From GCA-2728135 sp002728135 (GTDB lineage: Bacteria; Pseudomonadota; Alphaproteobacteria; UBA828), in assembly GCA_963997635.1 (NCBI GenBank), contig CAXEND010000003.1, positions 1 to 64,000 of the forward strand: 64,000 nt of DNA, read 5' to 3'. The translations under genes were made by a program, and so were the position numbers. The notes beneath the pieces were generated by a model. That model had not been told where the DNA came from and did not search any database. It saw only the letters and a list, made by a program, of their open reading frames with translations. Positions 53,898 through 62,829 of this stretch are shown here, in pieces (the first letter of the stretch is position 1; the number at the start of each line of letters is the position of its first letter).

Positions 53898-54961
53898 ATA
53901 TATTGGTCCAATCATTGAGAATTTTACAATCCCTGCCACAGAATGATTTGCTTCTCACTCCAAAGGCAGCAAAAGAAGCAGAATTATCAGGCTATGACAT
54001 GATTATGACAATGGAGAACCGTCATGAACCTTTCTTGGCTCTTGGAGTGGCAGCTGTCAACACAAAGTCAATTACATTAGGTACAGCAGTTGCTATTGCA
54101 TTTGCACGTAGTCCGATGGTTGTGGCAAATGTTAGTTGGGATTTGCAGAATGCAAGTCGTGGTAGGTTTGTTTTAGGCTTAGGTCCTCAAATTAAACCAC
54201 ATAATGAACGACGGTTTTCAGTTCCTTGGTCTGCACCCGTCCCAAGGTTGCGAGAGTATGTTGATAGTCTGAGAGCAATTTGGCTTTCTTGGGAGACAGG
54301 TCAGGGTCTCGAGTATAGAGGTGAACATTATCATTTTACTCTTATGCCCCAAAACTTTGTGCCGGAGTCAACAAAGCAAAGTCCAATACCAATAACTATT
54401 GCTGCAGTTGGTGAGAAATCTCTGCATTTAGCAGGAGAGTCATGTGACGGGGTAAGACTTCACCCATTTTGCACTAGATCGTACGCACAAAATGTAGCCT
54501 TACCCATTATTCAGAAAGCTCTATTAAAAAGCCCTAGGTCAAGGGAACAATTTGAAATTACAGGGGGAGGTTTTATTGCAACTGGCATAGATGATGAGGA
54601 AGTAGAAAAATCTTTAGAATGGATTCGTGCTAGAATTGCATTTTACGGTTCAACCCCTGCATATTGGCCTGTTTTAAGACATCATGGATTAGAAGACCTA
54701 GGTCTGAAGCTAAATAAAATGACTAAATCAGGGCAGTGGAGCTTGATGGCAAACGAGATATCTGACGACGTACTTGAGTTATTCACTGCAATTGGAAAAT
54801 ATAGTGAAATTACCAATGCAATTTCTTATCGTTTCGAAGGAGTTGCTGATGCTATTTATGCAACTACATCGACTGATATACAGTCAAAGATGCCAAGAGA
54901 TCTTATTGATGATATTAAGAGGATATCTATAAAATTTATAAAATTCTCAGAGAAATGGTAA
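53885..54961 (+). CDS. LLM-class flavin oxidoreductase (TIGR03617-like, possibly F420-dependent)
   Basis: A 358-residue luciferase-like monooxygenase-fold protein. 'LGVAAVNTKSITLGTAVAIAFARSPMV', 'LDNASRGRFVLGLGPQ'-like region ('NASRGRFVLGLG') and 'PITIAAVGEKSLHLAGESCDGV' are the family pattern. These enzymes use FMNH2 or reduced F420; the cofactor is not decidable here. The TTG start overlaps larE by 13 nt, so it is translationally linked. N-terminal ~20 residues look unusual and a later start is possible. Confidence 0.87.
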   Translation: MFNLNILVQSLRILQSLPQNDLLLTPKAAKEAELSGYDMIMTMENRHEPFLALGVAAVNTKSITLGTAVAIAFARSPMVVANVSWDLQNASRGRFVLGLGPQIKPHNERRFSVPWSAPVPRLREYVDSLRAIWLSWETGQGLEYRGEHYHFTLMPQNFVPESTKQSPIPITIAAVGEKSLHLAGESCDGVRLHPFCTRSYAQNVALPIIQKALLKSPRSREQFEITGGGFIATGIDDEEVEKSLEWIRARIAFYGSTPAYWPVLRHHGLEDLGLKLNKMTKSGQWSLMANEISDDVLELFTAIGKYSEITNAISYRFEGVADAIYATTSTDIQSKMPRDLIDDIKRISIKFIKFSEKW

Positions 54962-55086
54962 TTACATGTAACTTTATAAGGTATTTCAAGTTATTAATCT
55001 TAAGTTTAGGATTTGCATATTGTTTAGATTCTTCATCATAAGGCAAAATTTTATGCGGCATAAAGAATTAATTTGGTTATAGAAAA

Positions 55087-55803
55087 ATGGGTGGGGCAAT
55101 TCTTCTTGGTCTATTTTTAGGAATGAGACATGCACTAGATGCGGATCATTTAGCAGCTGTCGCATCTCTATCATCGGGATCAAAGAATATAAAAGACGCT
55201 GTAAAATTAGGGCTAGCTTGGGGCTTTGGTCATACAGTTACGCTCTGTGTAGTTGGTATAGTGGTTTTAGGTATAGAGGGTGCAGTACCTGATAAGGTCG
55301 CCCTTTTACTCGAATTCTGTGTTGGCCTTATGTTGATTTGGCTTGGTATTGATTTGCTTGTTCGTTTCAAAAAGGCAAAAATTCATTTTCACACACATCA
55401 ACACGCTGATGGCACTGTTCATTTCCATGCTCATTCACATGTTTCTAATTCTGCTAAAAAATCATCAATTCATGAGCATTTTCATATGCGTAGGGCACCA
55501 TCTCGGGCATTTTTTATAGGTTTGATGCATGGCATGGCAGGGTCTGCTGCTTTACTTGTTGTTGCCGTAGATAATTTTGCTAATTTCTGGTCTGGTCTTG
55601 GTTATATATTCTTATTTGGTTGTGGAGCAATGATAGGTATGGCGTTATTAAGCGTAGCTATTGCTATACCTCTCCAAAAAGCTATTTCTAGAGTATCTTG
55701 GGCATACAAAACAGTAATATGTAGTATGGCAGCAATATCGATTGCACTTGGTATTTGGGTTGTCTACGATACGATAGTTATAAATCATATATTTAGTATT
55801 TAA
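55087..55803 (+). CDS. Nickel/cobalt permease-like membrane protein (HupN/UreH family)
   Basis: A 238-residue membrane protein with about six hydrophobic segments. 'GMRHALDADHLAAV' is the HX4DH signature of NiCoT-type permeases. A central His-rich loop (~residues 98-141, many H in 'HFHTHQHADGTVHFHAHSHV') would bind metal. 'LMHGMAGSAALLVVAV' is the second conserved segment of the UreH/HupE-like subgroup. Probably imports nickel (or cobalt) for a metal cofactor; the LarE gene nearby fits nickel. Preferred metal is inferred. Confidence 0.85.
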   Translation: MGGAILLGLFLGMRHALDADHLAAVASLSSGSKNIKDAVKLGLAWGFGHTVTLCVVGIVVLGIEGAVPDKVALLLEFCVGLMLIWLGIDLLVRFKKAKIHFHTHQHADGTVHFHAHSHVSNSAKKSSIHEHFHMRRAPSRAFFIGLMHGMAGSAALLVVAVDNFANFWSGLGYIFLFGCGAMIGMALLSVAIAIPLQKAISRVSWAYKTVICSMAAISIALGIWVVYDTIVINHIFSI

Positions 55804-55932
55804 TTATTTACCATTAATTTTATACTTCAACTTCAATTCTTGCTTTTTTATGCTGATTTTGGATAAACTAGTTTAAGATTTAATTAAGATTAGACCCAAA
55901 AAAATATATTAACATATAGTGGAGTTTAACCG

Positions 55933-56082
55933 ATGTTATCTAAGATACGAATCAGCCCAAATACAAGTAAAGCTCTTCAATTAATTGCAGATAACATTTT
56001 TTGGGTATTTTTAGCTTTGATGATTATATTGGGAACTGCACTATCAAATCCATGGGTTAATGTTGGTCTCACAGCTCGTTAG
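55933..56082 (+). CDS. Small membrane protein, 49 residues
   Basis: An open frame ATG 55933 to TAG 56082 with a good GTGGAG ribosome-binding site 8-9 nt upstream. The N-terminus is basic and polar ('MLSKIRISPNTSKALQ'), followed by one hydrophobic helix rich in W/F/L/I/M (~residues 22-37) and a short polar tail ending 'WVNVGLTAR'. It looks like the N-terminal end of a polytopic permease cut after its first helix, or a genuine single-pass small protein. I do not recognise it. Confidence 0.5.
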   Translation: MLSKIRISPNTSKALQLIADNIFWVFLALMIILGTALSNPWVNVGLTAR

Positions 56083-56093
56083 ATTAAAACGCA

Positions 56094-56140
56094 ATATCAC
56101 CTAGAAAACTATAAATCTCTTATTAAATTCTGGGTGATAT
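56094..56140. repeat. Inverted repeat after the small membrane protein
   Basis: 13-nt arms at 56094-56106 and 56128-56140 pair over all positions with one G-T wobble, enclosing a 21-nt AT-rich loop. No T-run follows, so it is a hairpin of unclear function rather than a classical terminator. It begins 12 nt after the small protein's stop codon. Confidence 0.55.
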
Positions 56141-56223
56141 GAGCTAGGACGCCTAATTCATTTTAAATTTTGTAATCTTGTTGGCATTCAAGGAAAAACT
56201 TAACTCTAAAGGTTTGATCTTTA

Positions 56224-57501
56224 ATGAATAGGGCAGAAAGGCGAAGCAGACACAAATCTGAGCGAACTGAGAGAAGAAATAATGTTTCCCTCGCCGCCGC
56301 CGTGAAGCATTTGTCTAATGGTCGTCCAAATCGAGCAAGACAAATATTGAACGGCCAATTAAATAAAACTCCAATGGATGCATCATGTATGCATTATCTA
56401 GGTGTGTCGTATTATCAATTAGGCGACTTTGATAAGGCAAATGAAGTTTTAAGAAAAACAGTAGAGATTGCGCCTGAATATGCTGAGGCCCATAACAGTC
56501 TTGGTAATTTACTTTTTGAAATTCGCCAAATACCAGAATCTGTTGAGTGTTTTCGTAAAGCAGTATCTCTTAATTCCAACTACGCAAACGCCTATACAAA
56601 TCTCGGAAATGCTCTAAGACAGTTGGGGGATTTAAGTTCTGCTGAGCATTACTTAACTAGTGCTATAAAAATTGATTCATTAAGTATAAGGCCACAATAC
56701 ATTCTCTCATCAGTTCTAATTGGACTTGGTAGAGCAAGTGAAGCGTTAAAGGTTGTTGATCAATCCTTAAAAATTGATCCTTACTGCCAAAATGCACTCG
56801 CAGCAAAAGTTATTGCTTTACAAATGTTAGAAAAATATAGCGAGGCAGAAAAACTTCAATGTTTTGATAACTTTATACATTCTTTGAAGTTAAAAATTCC
56901 TAGTAGTTTTAATACAGAATCAGAATTTAATTCGGATCTTTGTAAGGCTATACTTTCTGAACCATCTCTTACATGGGAGCCGCTTAATCGCGTTACACGT
57001 AATGGTGCGGTTACCCAAAATATGTTGAACAACCCAAATAGAGCAATCAAGCAATTTGAAAAAATATTGAGACAAGGTATTGATCATTTGAAATCTTCTC
57101 TAGATTTTGATCCAGATCACCCTTTTTTAAGTCGAATACCAAAAAAATATTCTCTTACTTTTGTGGCCTCAATCTTAAGAGAAGGGGGATGGCATCCATC
57201 TCATATTCATGAATCCTCTTGGTTAAGTGGAGTTTATTATGTTGATGTCCCAATTATGCATACAACTAATTTAGTTCCAAAGAATGAATTAATAGACACT
57301 TATAAAAATTCAGGTTGGCTCGAGTTTGGTATCCCTGATTATAGTTTACCCGAGGGATTTTCACCTATCACACGCTCATTTCCACCTGAAATAGGGGTTG
57401 CAAGGTGTTTTCCATCATATTTTTTCCATAATACTGTTCCTTTTACTGGATTAGGTGACAGAATAGGTATTGCATTTGATGTTTATGTGGAAGATAGTTA
57501 G
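56224..57501 (+). CDS. TPR protein fused to a putative 2OG-Fe(II) oxygenase
   Basis: A 425-residue protein. The N-terminal ~30 residues are Arg-rich. About five TPR units follow (~30-210), e.g. 'SCMHYLGVSYYQLGDFDKANEVL' and 'AEAHNSLGNLLFEIRQIPESVECF' (landmarks 'YLGVSYYQLG' and 'NSLGNLL'). The C-terminal domain (~300-425) has 'GWHPSHIHESSWLSGVYYVDVP' (His/His) and 'FFHNTVPFTG...RIGIAFDV' (His/Arg), the PF13759-type oxygenase pattern. The TPR part probably presents a protein substrate for hydroxylation. Substrate unknown. The combination is seen in other bacteria. Confidence 0.87.
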   Translation: MNRAERRSRHKSERTERRNNVSLAAAVKHLSNGRPNRARQILNGQLNKTPMDASCMHYLGVSYYQLGDFDKANEVLRKTVEIAPEYAEAHNSLGNLLFEIRQIPESVECFRKAVSLNSNYANAYTNLGNALRQLGDLSSAEHYLTSAIKIDSLSIRPQYILSSVLIGLGRASEALKVVDQSLKIDPYCQNALAAKVIALQMLEKYSEAEKLQCFDNFIHSLKLKIPSSFNTESEFNSDLCKAILSEPSLTWEPLNRVTRNGAVTQNMLNNPNRAIKQFEKILRQGIDHLKSSLDFDPDHPFLSRIPKKYSLTFVASILREGGWHPSHIHESSWLSGVYYVDVPIMHTTNLVPKNELIDTYKNSGWLEFGIPDYSLPEGFSPITRSFPPEIGVARCFPSYFFHNTVPFTGLGDRIGIAFDVYVEDS

Positions 57502-57597
57502 ATTATTCTATTGAAACTAAGATACTCTGGAGTTATTGTAGAAATTAAGAAGTCATCCGGGGAAAATGGAATATTGTTTGTTATTACGTATTAAAAT

Positions 57598-57625
57598 AAT
57601 AAAATAATTTATAAATTATTTTATT
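57598..57625. repeat. 28-bp perfect AT palindrome upstream of importer system 2
   Basis: Every position from 57598 to 57625 pairs with its mirror base (14 pairs, centre TTTATAAA). It consists only of A and T and lies ~100 bp upstream of the binding-protein gene and ~100 bp after the TPR-oxygenase gene. It could be a dimeric operator or an AT cruciform; as a terminator it would be weak. Confidence 0.8.
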
Positions 57626-57728
57626 GCGTAATGCCAACACATGGTATTTAAGGGCCTAATATTTTAGTATAATAATTATATGTCTAAAGTTTTGGACATC
57701 AAAAATAGCATTAGGGAGGCTATGTAAA

Positions 57729-59072
57729 ATGCGAGTTAGCCGTCGAAATTTTGTAAAAGGTGCTGCAGTTGGTGCAGCCGGTGTAGCTGCTGCTTTTCCG
57801 CAGCTATATATTAAGGATCATGGACAAGCTTGGGGTGCGAAGCCTTGGATTTATAAAGACGGTAACGTCAAGGTTGGTCTTTTATGGTCTCAAACTGGAA
57901 ATCTATCGGTAGTTGAGAACGACTCAACCCAAGTATCACTTTTTGCTATAGACAAATTAAATGCAGAGGGTGGTATAGCTGGAAAACAGATTGAACCTGT
58001 AGTAGTTGACGCAAAATCAGACATCAAAGTTTATTCTGAAAAAATGACCCAACTTATCCTTAGAGATCGAGTGGCAACTGTTCATGGCAGTTATACATCT
58101 GCAAGCCGTCGAGCTGTTATGCCAATCATAATGAAGTGGAACCATCTCTATTATTATCCCACTTGTTATGAGGGTCGTGAGTGTATGCAAAATATTATTA
58201 ATACCGGACCTTTAGCTAATCAGCACTCTTATGACTTAGTGCCTTACATGGTTAAAAACTTTGGCCCAAAAGTATATCTTGTCGGGTCAAACTACATATG
58301 GCCAAAAGAGTCTAATAAGAACGTTAAGGTATGGCTAGAAAGAGCTGGCGGTGAAGTAGTTGGTGAAGATTATGTTCCGCTTGGGGGTTCAGAATTCTCC
58401 CCAGTATTTAATAAGATTCGTCAGCAAGAACCAGATTGGATCATGTCAACTGTGGTCGGTGACTCTGATATTGCTTTACACAGGCAATTTCTCCAAGAAG
58501 GTTTCAAGTCAGATAAGATGCCTATAGCAGCGCTTACTACTGGTGAAATCGAAACAGCTGCGATGGGTCACGAAGCTGGAGCAGGGCATTTCCTTTCCGC
58601 ACCATACTTCCAGGATCTTAAAAACCCAACAAATGAGTGGTTTGTTGATGCTTACCTCTCAAGTCAATATGGTGGTGGTGGTGTAACTCACTACAATATG
58701 GAAGAAACTTATTTGGGAATACTTATCTGGAAGAAGGGTGTTGAACGTGCTCTTGAGGAAGCAGGCGGTGACTGGGAAGCTATTACTCCACGTATGATCC
58801 GTGATGTTTCTGGAAACTGGAACGGACAGGGCCCAGTTGGTCTTAGCGATGAGGAATCTCCAGAGGGTAAGGTTTGGATTGATCCTGACAACTTCAATAT
58901 TTGGCTCAAGCCAAAAATCGGTCAGTGTGGATCAAACGGACAGTTCACTATTGTAAAGGAAGCTCCCGAGCATGTTGGACCTGATCCGTTTGCTATCTAT
59001 CCAGAGCGTGGCGTATGTAAGGCTGATGGTCTTCACAAGCCAGATGGGACAATTCAAAAGGACGTCCTGTAG
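57729..59072 (+). CDS. ABC importer substrate-binding protein, UrtA/FmdD type (system 2)
   Basis: A 447-residue twin-arginine-exported binding protein: 'RVSRRNFVKGA', Ala-rich h-region to ~residue 36. 'VGLLWSQTGNLSVVENDSTQ', 'YYYPTCYEGRECMQNIINTG' and 'VPYMVKNFGPKVYLVGSNYIWPKESN' match urea/formamide-type UrtA/FmdD proteins. GGGAGG ribosome-binding site. Codon choice is more selective than in neighbours, suggesting high expression. A hairpin follows, which may set the binding protein above the permeases. The dimethylformamidase-like genes downstream suggest DMF or short amides as ligands. Confidence 0.94.
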   Translation: MRVSRRNFVKGAAVGAAGVAAAFPQLYIKDHGQAWGAKPWIYKDGNVKVGLLWSQTGNLSVVENDSTQVSLFAIDKLNAEGGIAGKQIEPVVVDAKSDIKVYSEKMTQLILRDRVATVHGSYTSASRRAVMPIIMKWNHLYYYPTCYEGRECMQNIINTGPLANQHSYDLVPYMVKNFGPKVYLVGSNYIWPKESNKNVKVWLERAGGEVVGEDYVPLGGSEFSPVFNKIRQQEPDWIMSTVVGDSDIALHRQFLQEGFKSDKMPIAALTTGEIETAAMGHEAGAGHFLSAPYFQDLKNPTNEWFVDAYLSSQYGGGGVTHYNMEETYLGILIWKKGVERALEEAGGDWEAITPRMIRDVSGNWNGQGPVGLSDEESPEGKVWIDPDNFNIWLKPKIGQCGSNGQFTIVKEAPEHVGPDPFAIYPERGVCKADGLHKPDGTIQKDVL

Positions 59073-59087
59073 TAATATGATTTAATT

Positions 59088-59119
59088 ATTGGGCGGAGGC
59101 TTAATATACTTCGCCCAAT
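59088..59119 (+). terminator. Attenuator-like hairpin between binding protein and permease genes
   Basis: 11-bp arms (59088-59098 and 59109-59119) pair with one G-T wobble around a 10-nt loop, 15 nt after the binding-protein stop. Only a short T-containing stretch follows, so partial termination or mRNA 3'-end protection is more likely than full termination. This arrangement commonly raises binding-protein output relative to membrane subunits. Confidence 0.7.
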
Positions 59120-59248
59120 AGTTTATCCCACTGATCATTATGACTGTATCTTTAGTTCACTTCCATTTGCTGAAGATCTACCGTCATAAATTTTAAACAT
59201 TGCAGGCTATATTATTATAGCGTTACGAAATATGATGAGGCGTAAGGT

Positions 59249-60151
59249 ATGAGTGTCCATGACTTTTGGACTCCGTTCGCACTAGAACCATTTATAAGTG
59301 CTCTGATTATTGGGCTGAGCCTAGCAAGCATATGGTTAGTTGCTGCATTGGGCTTAACTATTATCTATGGAACTATGGGTGTAATTAACATGGCCCATGG
59401 CGAGTTTATAATGCTTGGTGCTTATATTACATGGGTATTGCAGTATTTCTTAGGTTTCCCGTGGTTACTTTGCTTGCCAATCTCTTTCGTTATCGTTGCA
59501 TTTATAGGGTGGTTAGTGGAGAGGGGTCTTATTCGGCACCTGTATGATAGACCCTTAGATACTTTGTTGGCCACTTGGGGAGTATCACTAGTATTTATCC
59601 AGAGCATAAGGCTCATATTTGGTGGAGAGCCTCAATATATCGATACCCCAGAGTTTTTATCAAATGTTGTCCAAATAGGTTTTTTGAATATTCCTTCAAT
59701 GAGAATATTTATATTTGGTATGGCTCTAGTCTTGGTGGGTCTTACTTGGGCACTGCTCTATAAATCAAACTTTGGCATTCAGGTTCGTTCCGTAATGCAA
59801 AACCCACAAATGGCCGCCTCTTTTGGAATAAATTCAAGCCGGGTTTATGGGTTAACATTTGCCTATGGTGCAGGTTTAGCAGGCATTTCTGGGTCAATGT
59901 TTTCTGGGCTGAAAACGATTTTCCCTGATATGGGGCTTGGCTATGTTGTGGAGGCATTCCTTGTTGTTGTCACTGGGGGTGGCGAGTTGTTTGGTAGTCT
60001 GGCTACAGCTGGTATAATGGGAGAAATGTTCTCCGTCTTTTCTTACTTTACAAATGATACATTTGCGCGGTTTGTGCTCTTCGTTCTAATTGTCATATTC
60101 TTGAGGTTCCGACCACAAGGTATCTTTACACCTAGTATGGCAAGACGTTAA
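59249..60151 (+). CDS. ABC importer permease, UrtB type (system 2)
   Basis: A 300-residue permease with about eight hydrophobic segments. 'GVINMAHGEFIMLGAY' and 'RHLYDRPLDTLLATWGVSLVF' are UrtB signatures, as is 'VVTGGGELFGSL'. Clearly paralogous to the system 1 permease at 40563. 176 bp separate it from the binding-protein gene. Confidence 0.94.
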   Translation: MSVHDFWTPFALEPFISALIIGLSLASIWLVAALGLTIIYGTMGVINMAHGEFIMLGAYITWVLQYFLGFPWLLCLPISFVIVAFIGWLVERGLIRHLYDRPLDTLLATWGVSLVFIQSIRLIFGGEPQYIDTPEFLSNVVQIGFLNIPSMRIFIFGMALVLVGLTWALLYKSNFGIQVRSVMQNPQMAASFGINSSRVYGLTFAYGAGLAGISGSMFSGLKTIFPDMGLGYVVEAFLVVVTGGGELFGSLATAGIMGEMFSVFSYFTNDTFARFVLFVLIVIFLRFRPQGIFTPSMARR

Positions 60152-60175
60152 TAATTGGGAGTGTGGGGAAAAAAC

Positions 60176-61279
60176 GTGCATAAAACAAACCTATACCACG
60201 ATAAACGGGCACAATGGGCAGTATATGCAATATTTTTTGGAGTATTGGCCCTTTTACCTGTTTGGATGGGCGATGATCCTTTTACTCTAAATCAGTATGC
60301 TCGGTATGGTGTGTTTGGAATTTTGGCTCTTTCTGTAAGCTTGGTTTGGGGTTTTGGTGGTATATTAAGCTTAGGGCAGGGTATAGCTTTTGGAATGGCA
60401 GCATATGGAATGGCTGCAACAATGCAGATGCAATACCAAGATCCTGTAAACGATCCTATTCCAAGCTTTATGCTTACAAATGAATTAACTGCACTACCAA
60501 CCGTTTGGGAACCATTTTGGAATACGTCTGTAGGTTTAATTTTATCTATGGGTATTCCTGTACTGTTTTTTACAATATTCGGAATCTTGATTTTTCAAGC
60601 TAGGTTAGCGGGTGCTTTTGTAGCCATTATGACTCTTGCTATGCTTGGGGCATGGTACAATATGGCCTATGACATGCAACCCTTCACTGCTGGATTTAAT
60701 GGAATATCTCCACCAAGTGCTTTTAAGGCTTTTGGAGTTGAGGTAGATCCTTATAGCAGTATGATTTATTGGGTTTCGCTAGGAGTTCTTGCTGCCTTGA
60801 CAGTATCAACAAAACTTTTATTGCAGAGTAAGTTTGGAACAATTATACAAGCCATACGTGACGATGCTGAGAGAGCAAGGTTTCTTGGCTATAATGTAGC
60901 TTTTTACCAGGTAGTTGTATTTGCACTGGGTGGTTTAATAGCGGCACTAGGAGGTATGGTTTGGGTAATTATTGTTCAGTACGTGTCTCCGACTGCATTG
61001 GAAATATTCTTTAGTATTACAATTGTTATATGGGCTGCTGTTGGTGGGAGAATGTCACTATTTGGTGCTATTTTTGGGGCTATTTTTATAAATGCTGCTC
61101 AAAGTTATGTTGGCGATGAGTTCCAGGCTACATGGTTTATAATCTTGGGAACAATATTCATAGTGGTAGTTAGATTTTTACCTAAAGGTCTTGCCGGCTT
61201 ATTCGAATATGCCATTAGTTTTGTTCCTAATCCTCTACCAGCACCACGAACATCAGTAAACTCTGATATAGCAAAATAG
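60176..61279 (+). CDS. ABC importer permease, UrtC type (system 2)
   Basis: A 367-residue permease if started at the GTG at 60176, which follows GGGGAA; a TTG at 60155 in frame would add seven residues. 'LSLVWGFGGILSLGQGIAFGMAAY' (landmark 'ILSLGQGIAFGMAAYGMA') and 'AIRDDAERARFLGYNVAFYQ' are UrtC hallmarks. It has a longer periplasmic loop near residues 95-120 than system 1, as in urea-type UrtC. Confidence 0.93.
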   Translation: MHKTNLYHDKRAQWAVYAIFFGVLALLPVWMGDDPFTLNQYARYGVFGILALSVSLVWGFGGILSLGQGIAFGMAAYGMAATMQMQYQDPVNDPIPSFMLTNELTALPTVWEPFWNTSVGLILSMGIPVLFFTIFGILIFQARLAGAFVAIMTLAMLGAWYNMAYDMQPFTAGFNGISPPSAFKAFGVEVDPYSSMIYWVSLGVLAALTVSTKLLLQSKFGTIIQAIRDDAERARFLGYNVAFYQVVVFALGGLIAALGGMVWVIIVQYVSPTALEIFFSITIVIWAAVGGRMSLFGAIFGAIFINAAQSYVGDEFQATWFIILGTIFIVVVRFLPKGLAGLFEYAISFVPNPLPAPRTSVNSDIAK

Positions 61280-61300
61280 GCACGGGAAAGGAAATAAGAC

Positions 61301-62056
61301 GTGAGTACTATTTTAGAATTGCAGGGTGTAACAAAAGCTTACGATCAATATACAGTTGTTGATAATTTTAATTTGCAGGTCACTATGGGTGAACTGAGGT
61401 GTCTGTTGGGTCCCAATGGTGCAGGAAAGACAACCACAATGGACCTTATTACTGGGCGTCAAAAGATGACCAGTGGCAAGGTAATTTTTAATGGTCGAAA
61501 CATTTCGGGAATGACTGAACATAGGATTGTTCAGCAAGGTATAGGTAGAAAATTTCAAATACCAGCTGTATTTAAAGACTTAACGGTAAGAGATAATTTA
61601 CAAGTAGCTTTCACACGTACAACAAATCCATTTATGAACATGGTTGAGTTTGGTAGAGGTGGAGGTAGGGCACGTTTGCAAGAAGTCGTAGAATTAGTAG
61701 GTTTGGAAAAAAGGTTGGATGAATTAGGTGGGAATCTTAGCCATGGAGAAACACAGTGGCTAGAAATAGGTATGGTTTTGACACAAAATCCAAAACTTCT
61801 TTTAATGGATGAGCCAACAGCTGGTATGACTGAGCAAGAAACCCAGAAAACTTCAGAGATTTTTAATCGCTTAAAGGGCGAACATACTTTAATTGTGGTT
61901 GAGCACGATATGACATTTGTTCGCGAGATTGCTGATATAATCACTTTAATGCACTTAGGTAAAACACTAGCAGAAGGTCCTATGGACGAGGTGGAAAATA
62001 ATCCAAAAGTAAGGGAAGTTTATTTGGGAACCGAGGGAATTAGTGATGCTGCTTAA
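61301..62056 (+). CDS. ABC importer ATPase, UrtD type (system 2)
   Basis: A 251-residue ATPase from GTG. Walker A 'GPNGAGKTT', signature 'LSHGETQWLEIGMVL', Walker B 'LLLMDEPTAGMT', switch 'VVEHDM'. The 'SHGE-TQW' form is typical of urea/short-amide UrtD. GGAAAGGA lies upstream. The UrtE start lies inside its last codons. Confidence 0.94.
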   Translation: MSTILELQGVTKAYDQYTVVDNFNLQVTMGELRCLLGPNGAGKTTTMDLITGRQKMTSGKVIFNGRNISGMTEHRIVQQGIGRKFQIPAVFKDLTVRDNLQVAFTRTTNPFMNMVEFGRGGGRARLQEVVELVGLEKRLDELGGNLSHGETQWLEIGMVLTQNPKLLLMDEPTAGMTEQETQKTSEIFNRLKGEHTLIVVEHDMTFVREIADIITLMHLGKTLAEGPMDEVENNPKVREVYLGTEGISDAA

Positions 62057-62744
62057 ATTAGAAGATGTGACATCATTTTATGGTAAAACCCCAATTCTTC
62101 AAAATATATCGGTCGGAGTGGAAGATGGTAAGTGTTTGGCTGTATTGGGTCGTAACGGGGTTGGAAAAACTACTTTAATGCGTACAATAATGGGTTTAAC
62201 AACCCGAATGACTGGTTCAATGTCCATAGCTGGAGAAGATGTAACTCATAAGCAAACACACGAACGCTCTTCAGCTGGTGTCGGGTATATTCCTCAAGGG
62301 AGGGGTATATTGCCAAAATTCTCTGTAAGAGAGAATATTTTACTGGGAACTTTTGCCAGATCAGACAGGAAGCGCAGTATTCCCGATATGTGCCTCGAAC
62401 TTTTTCCTTATTTAGCAGAAAACTTAGATAAGAGAGCGGGTACATTATCCGGTGGGCAACAGCAGCAATTGTCCATAGCAAGGGCTTTGGCAACTGACCC
62501 GAAAATTTTACTTTTAGATGAACCAACAGAGGGTATTCAACCTAATATTGTGCAGGAAATTGAAGCAACTATAGAGCGCCTTAACAAAGAAGTTGGTTTG
62601 ACTCTTATATTAACTGAGCAGCATATCAAAGTTGCTCGAGAGTTGTCCCATGGTTTTGTAATCATGGACAACGGAAGAATTGCTGAAAGTGGGGAGACTA
62701 AAGAACTCACAGATGAAATTGTCGATAAATATTTAACACTCTAG
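62046..62744 (+). CDS. ABC importer ATPase, UrtE type (system 2)
   Basis: A 232-residue ATPase from the ATG at 62046 (a GTG lies just before it). Walker A 'GRNGVGKTT', signature 'LSGGQQQQLSIARAL', Walker B 'LLLLDEPTEGIQPN', and 'LTEQHIKVA'. The start overlaps the UrtD end by 11 nt. The dimethylformamidase-like genes follow after 85 nt. Confidence 0.94.
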   Translation: MLLKLEDVTSFYGKTPILQNISVGVEDGKCLAVLGRNGVGKTTLMRTIMGLTTRMTGSMSIAGEDVTHKQTHERSSAGVGYIPQGRGILPKFSVRENILLGTFARSDRKRSIPDMCLELFPYLAENLDKRAGTLSGGQQQQLSIARALATDPKILLLDEPTEGIQPNIVQEIEATIERLNKEVGLTLILTEQHIKVARELSHGFVIMDNGRIAESGETKELTDEIVDKYLTL

Positions 62745-62829
62745 AAATCCAAAAAAAACTAATTGCGTAATACAATATATTATCTATTTATAGCTTAAGA
62801 AAAAAATATTTAGTGAAGGGAGACTGAAT

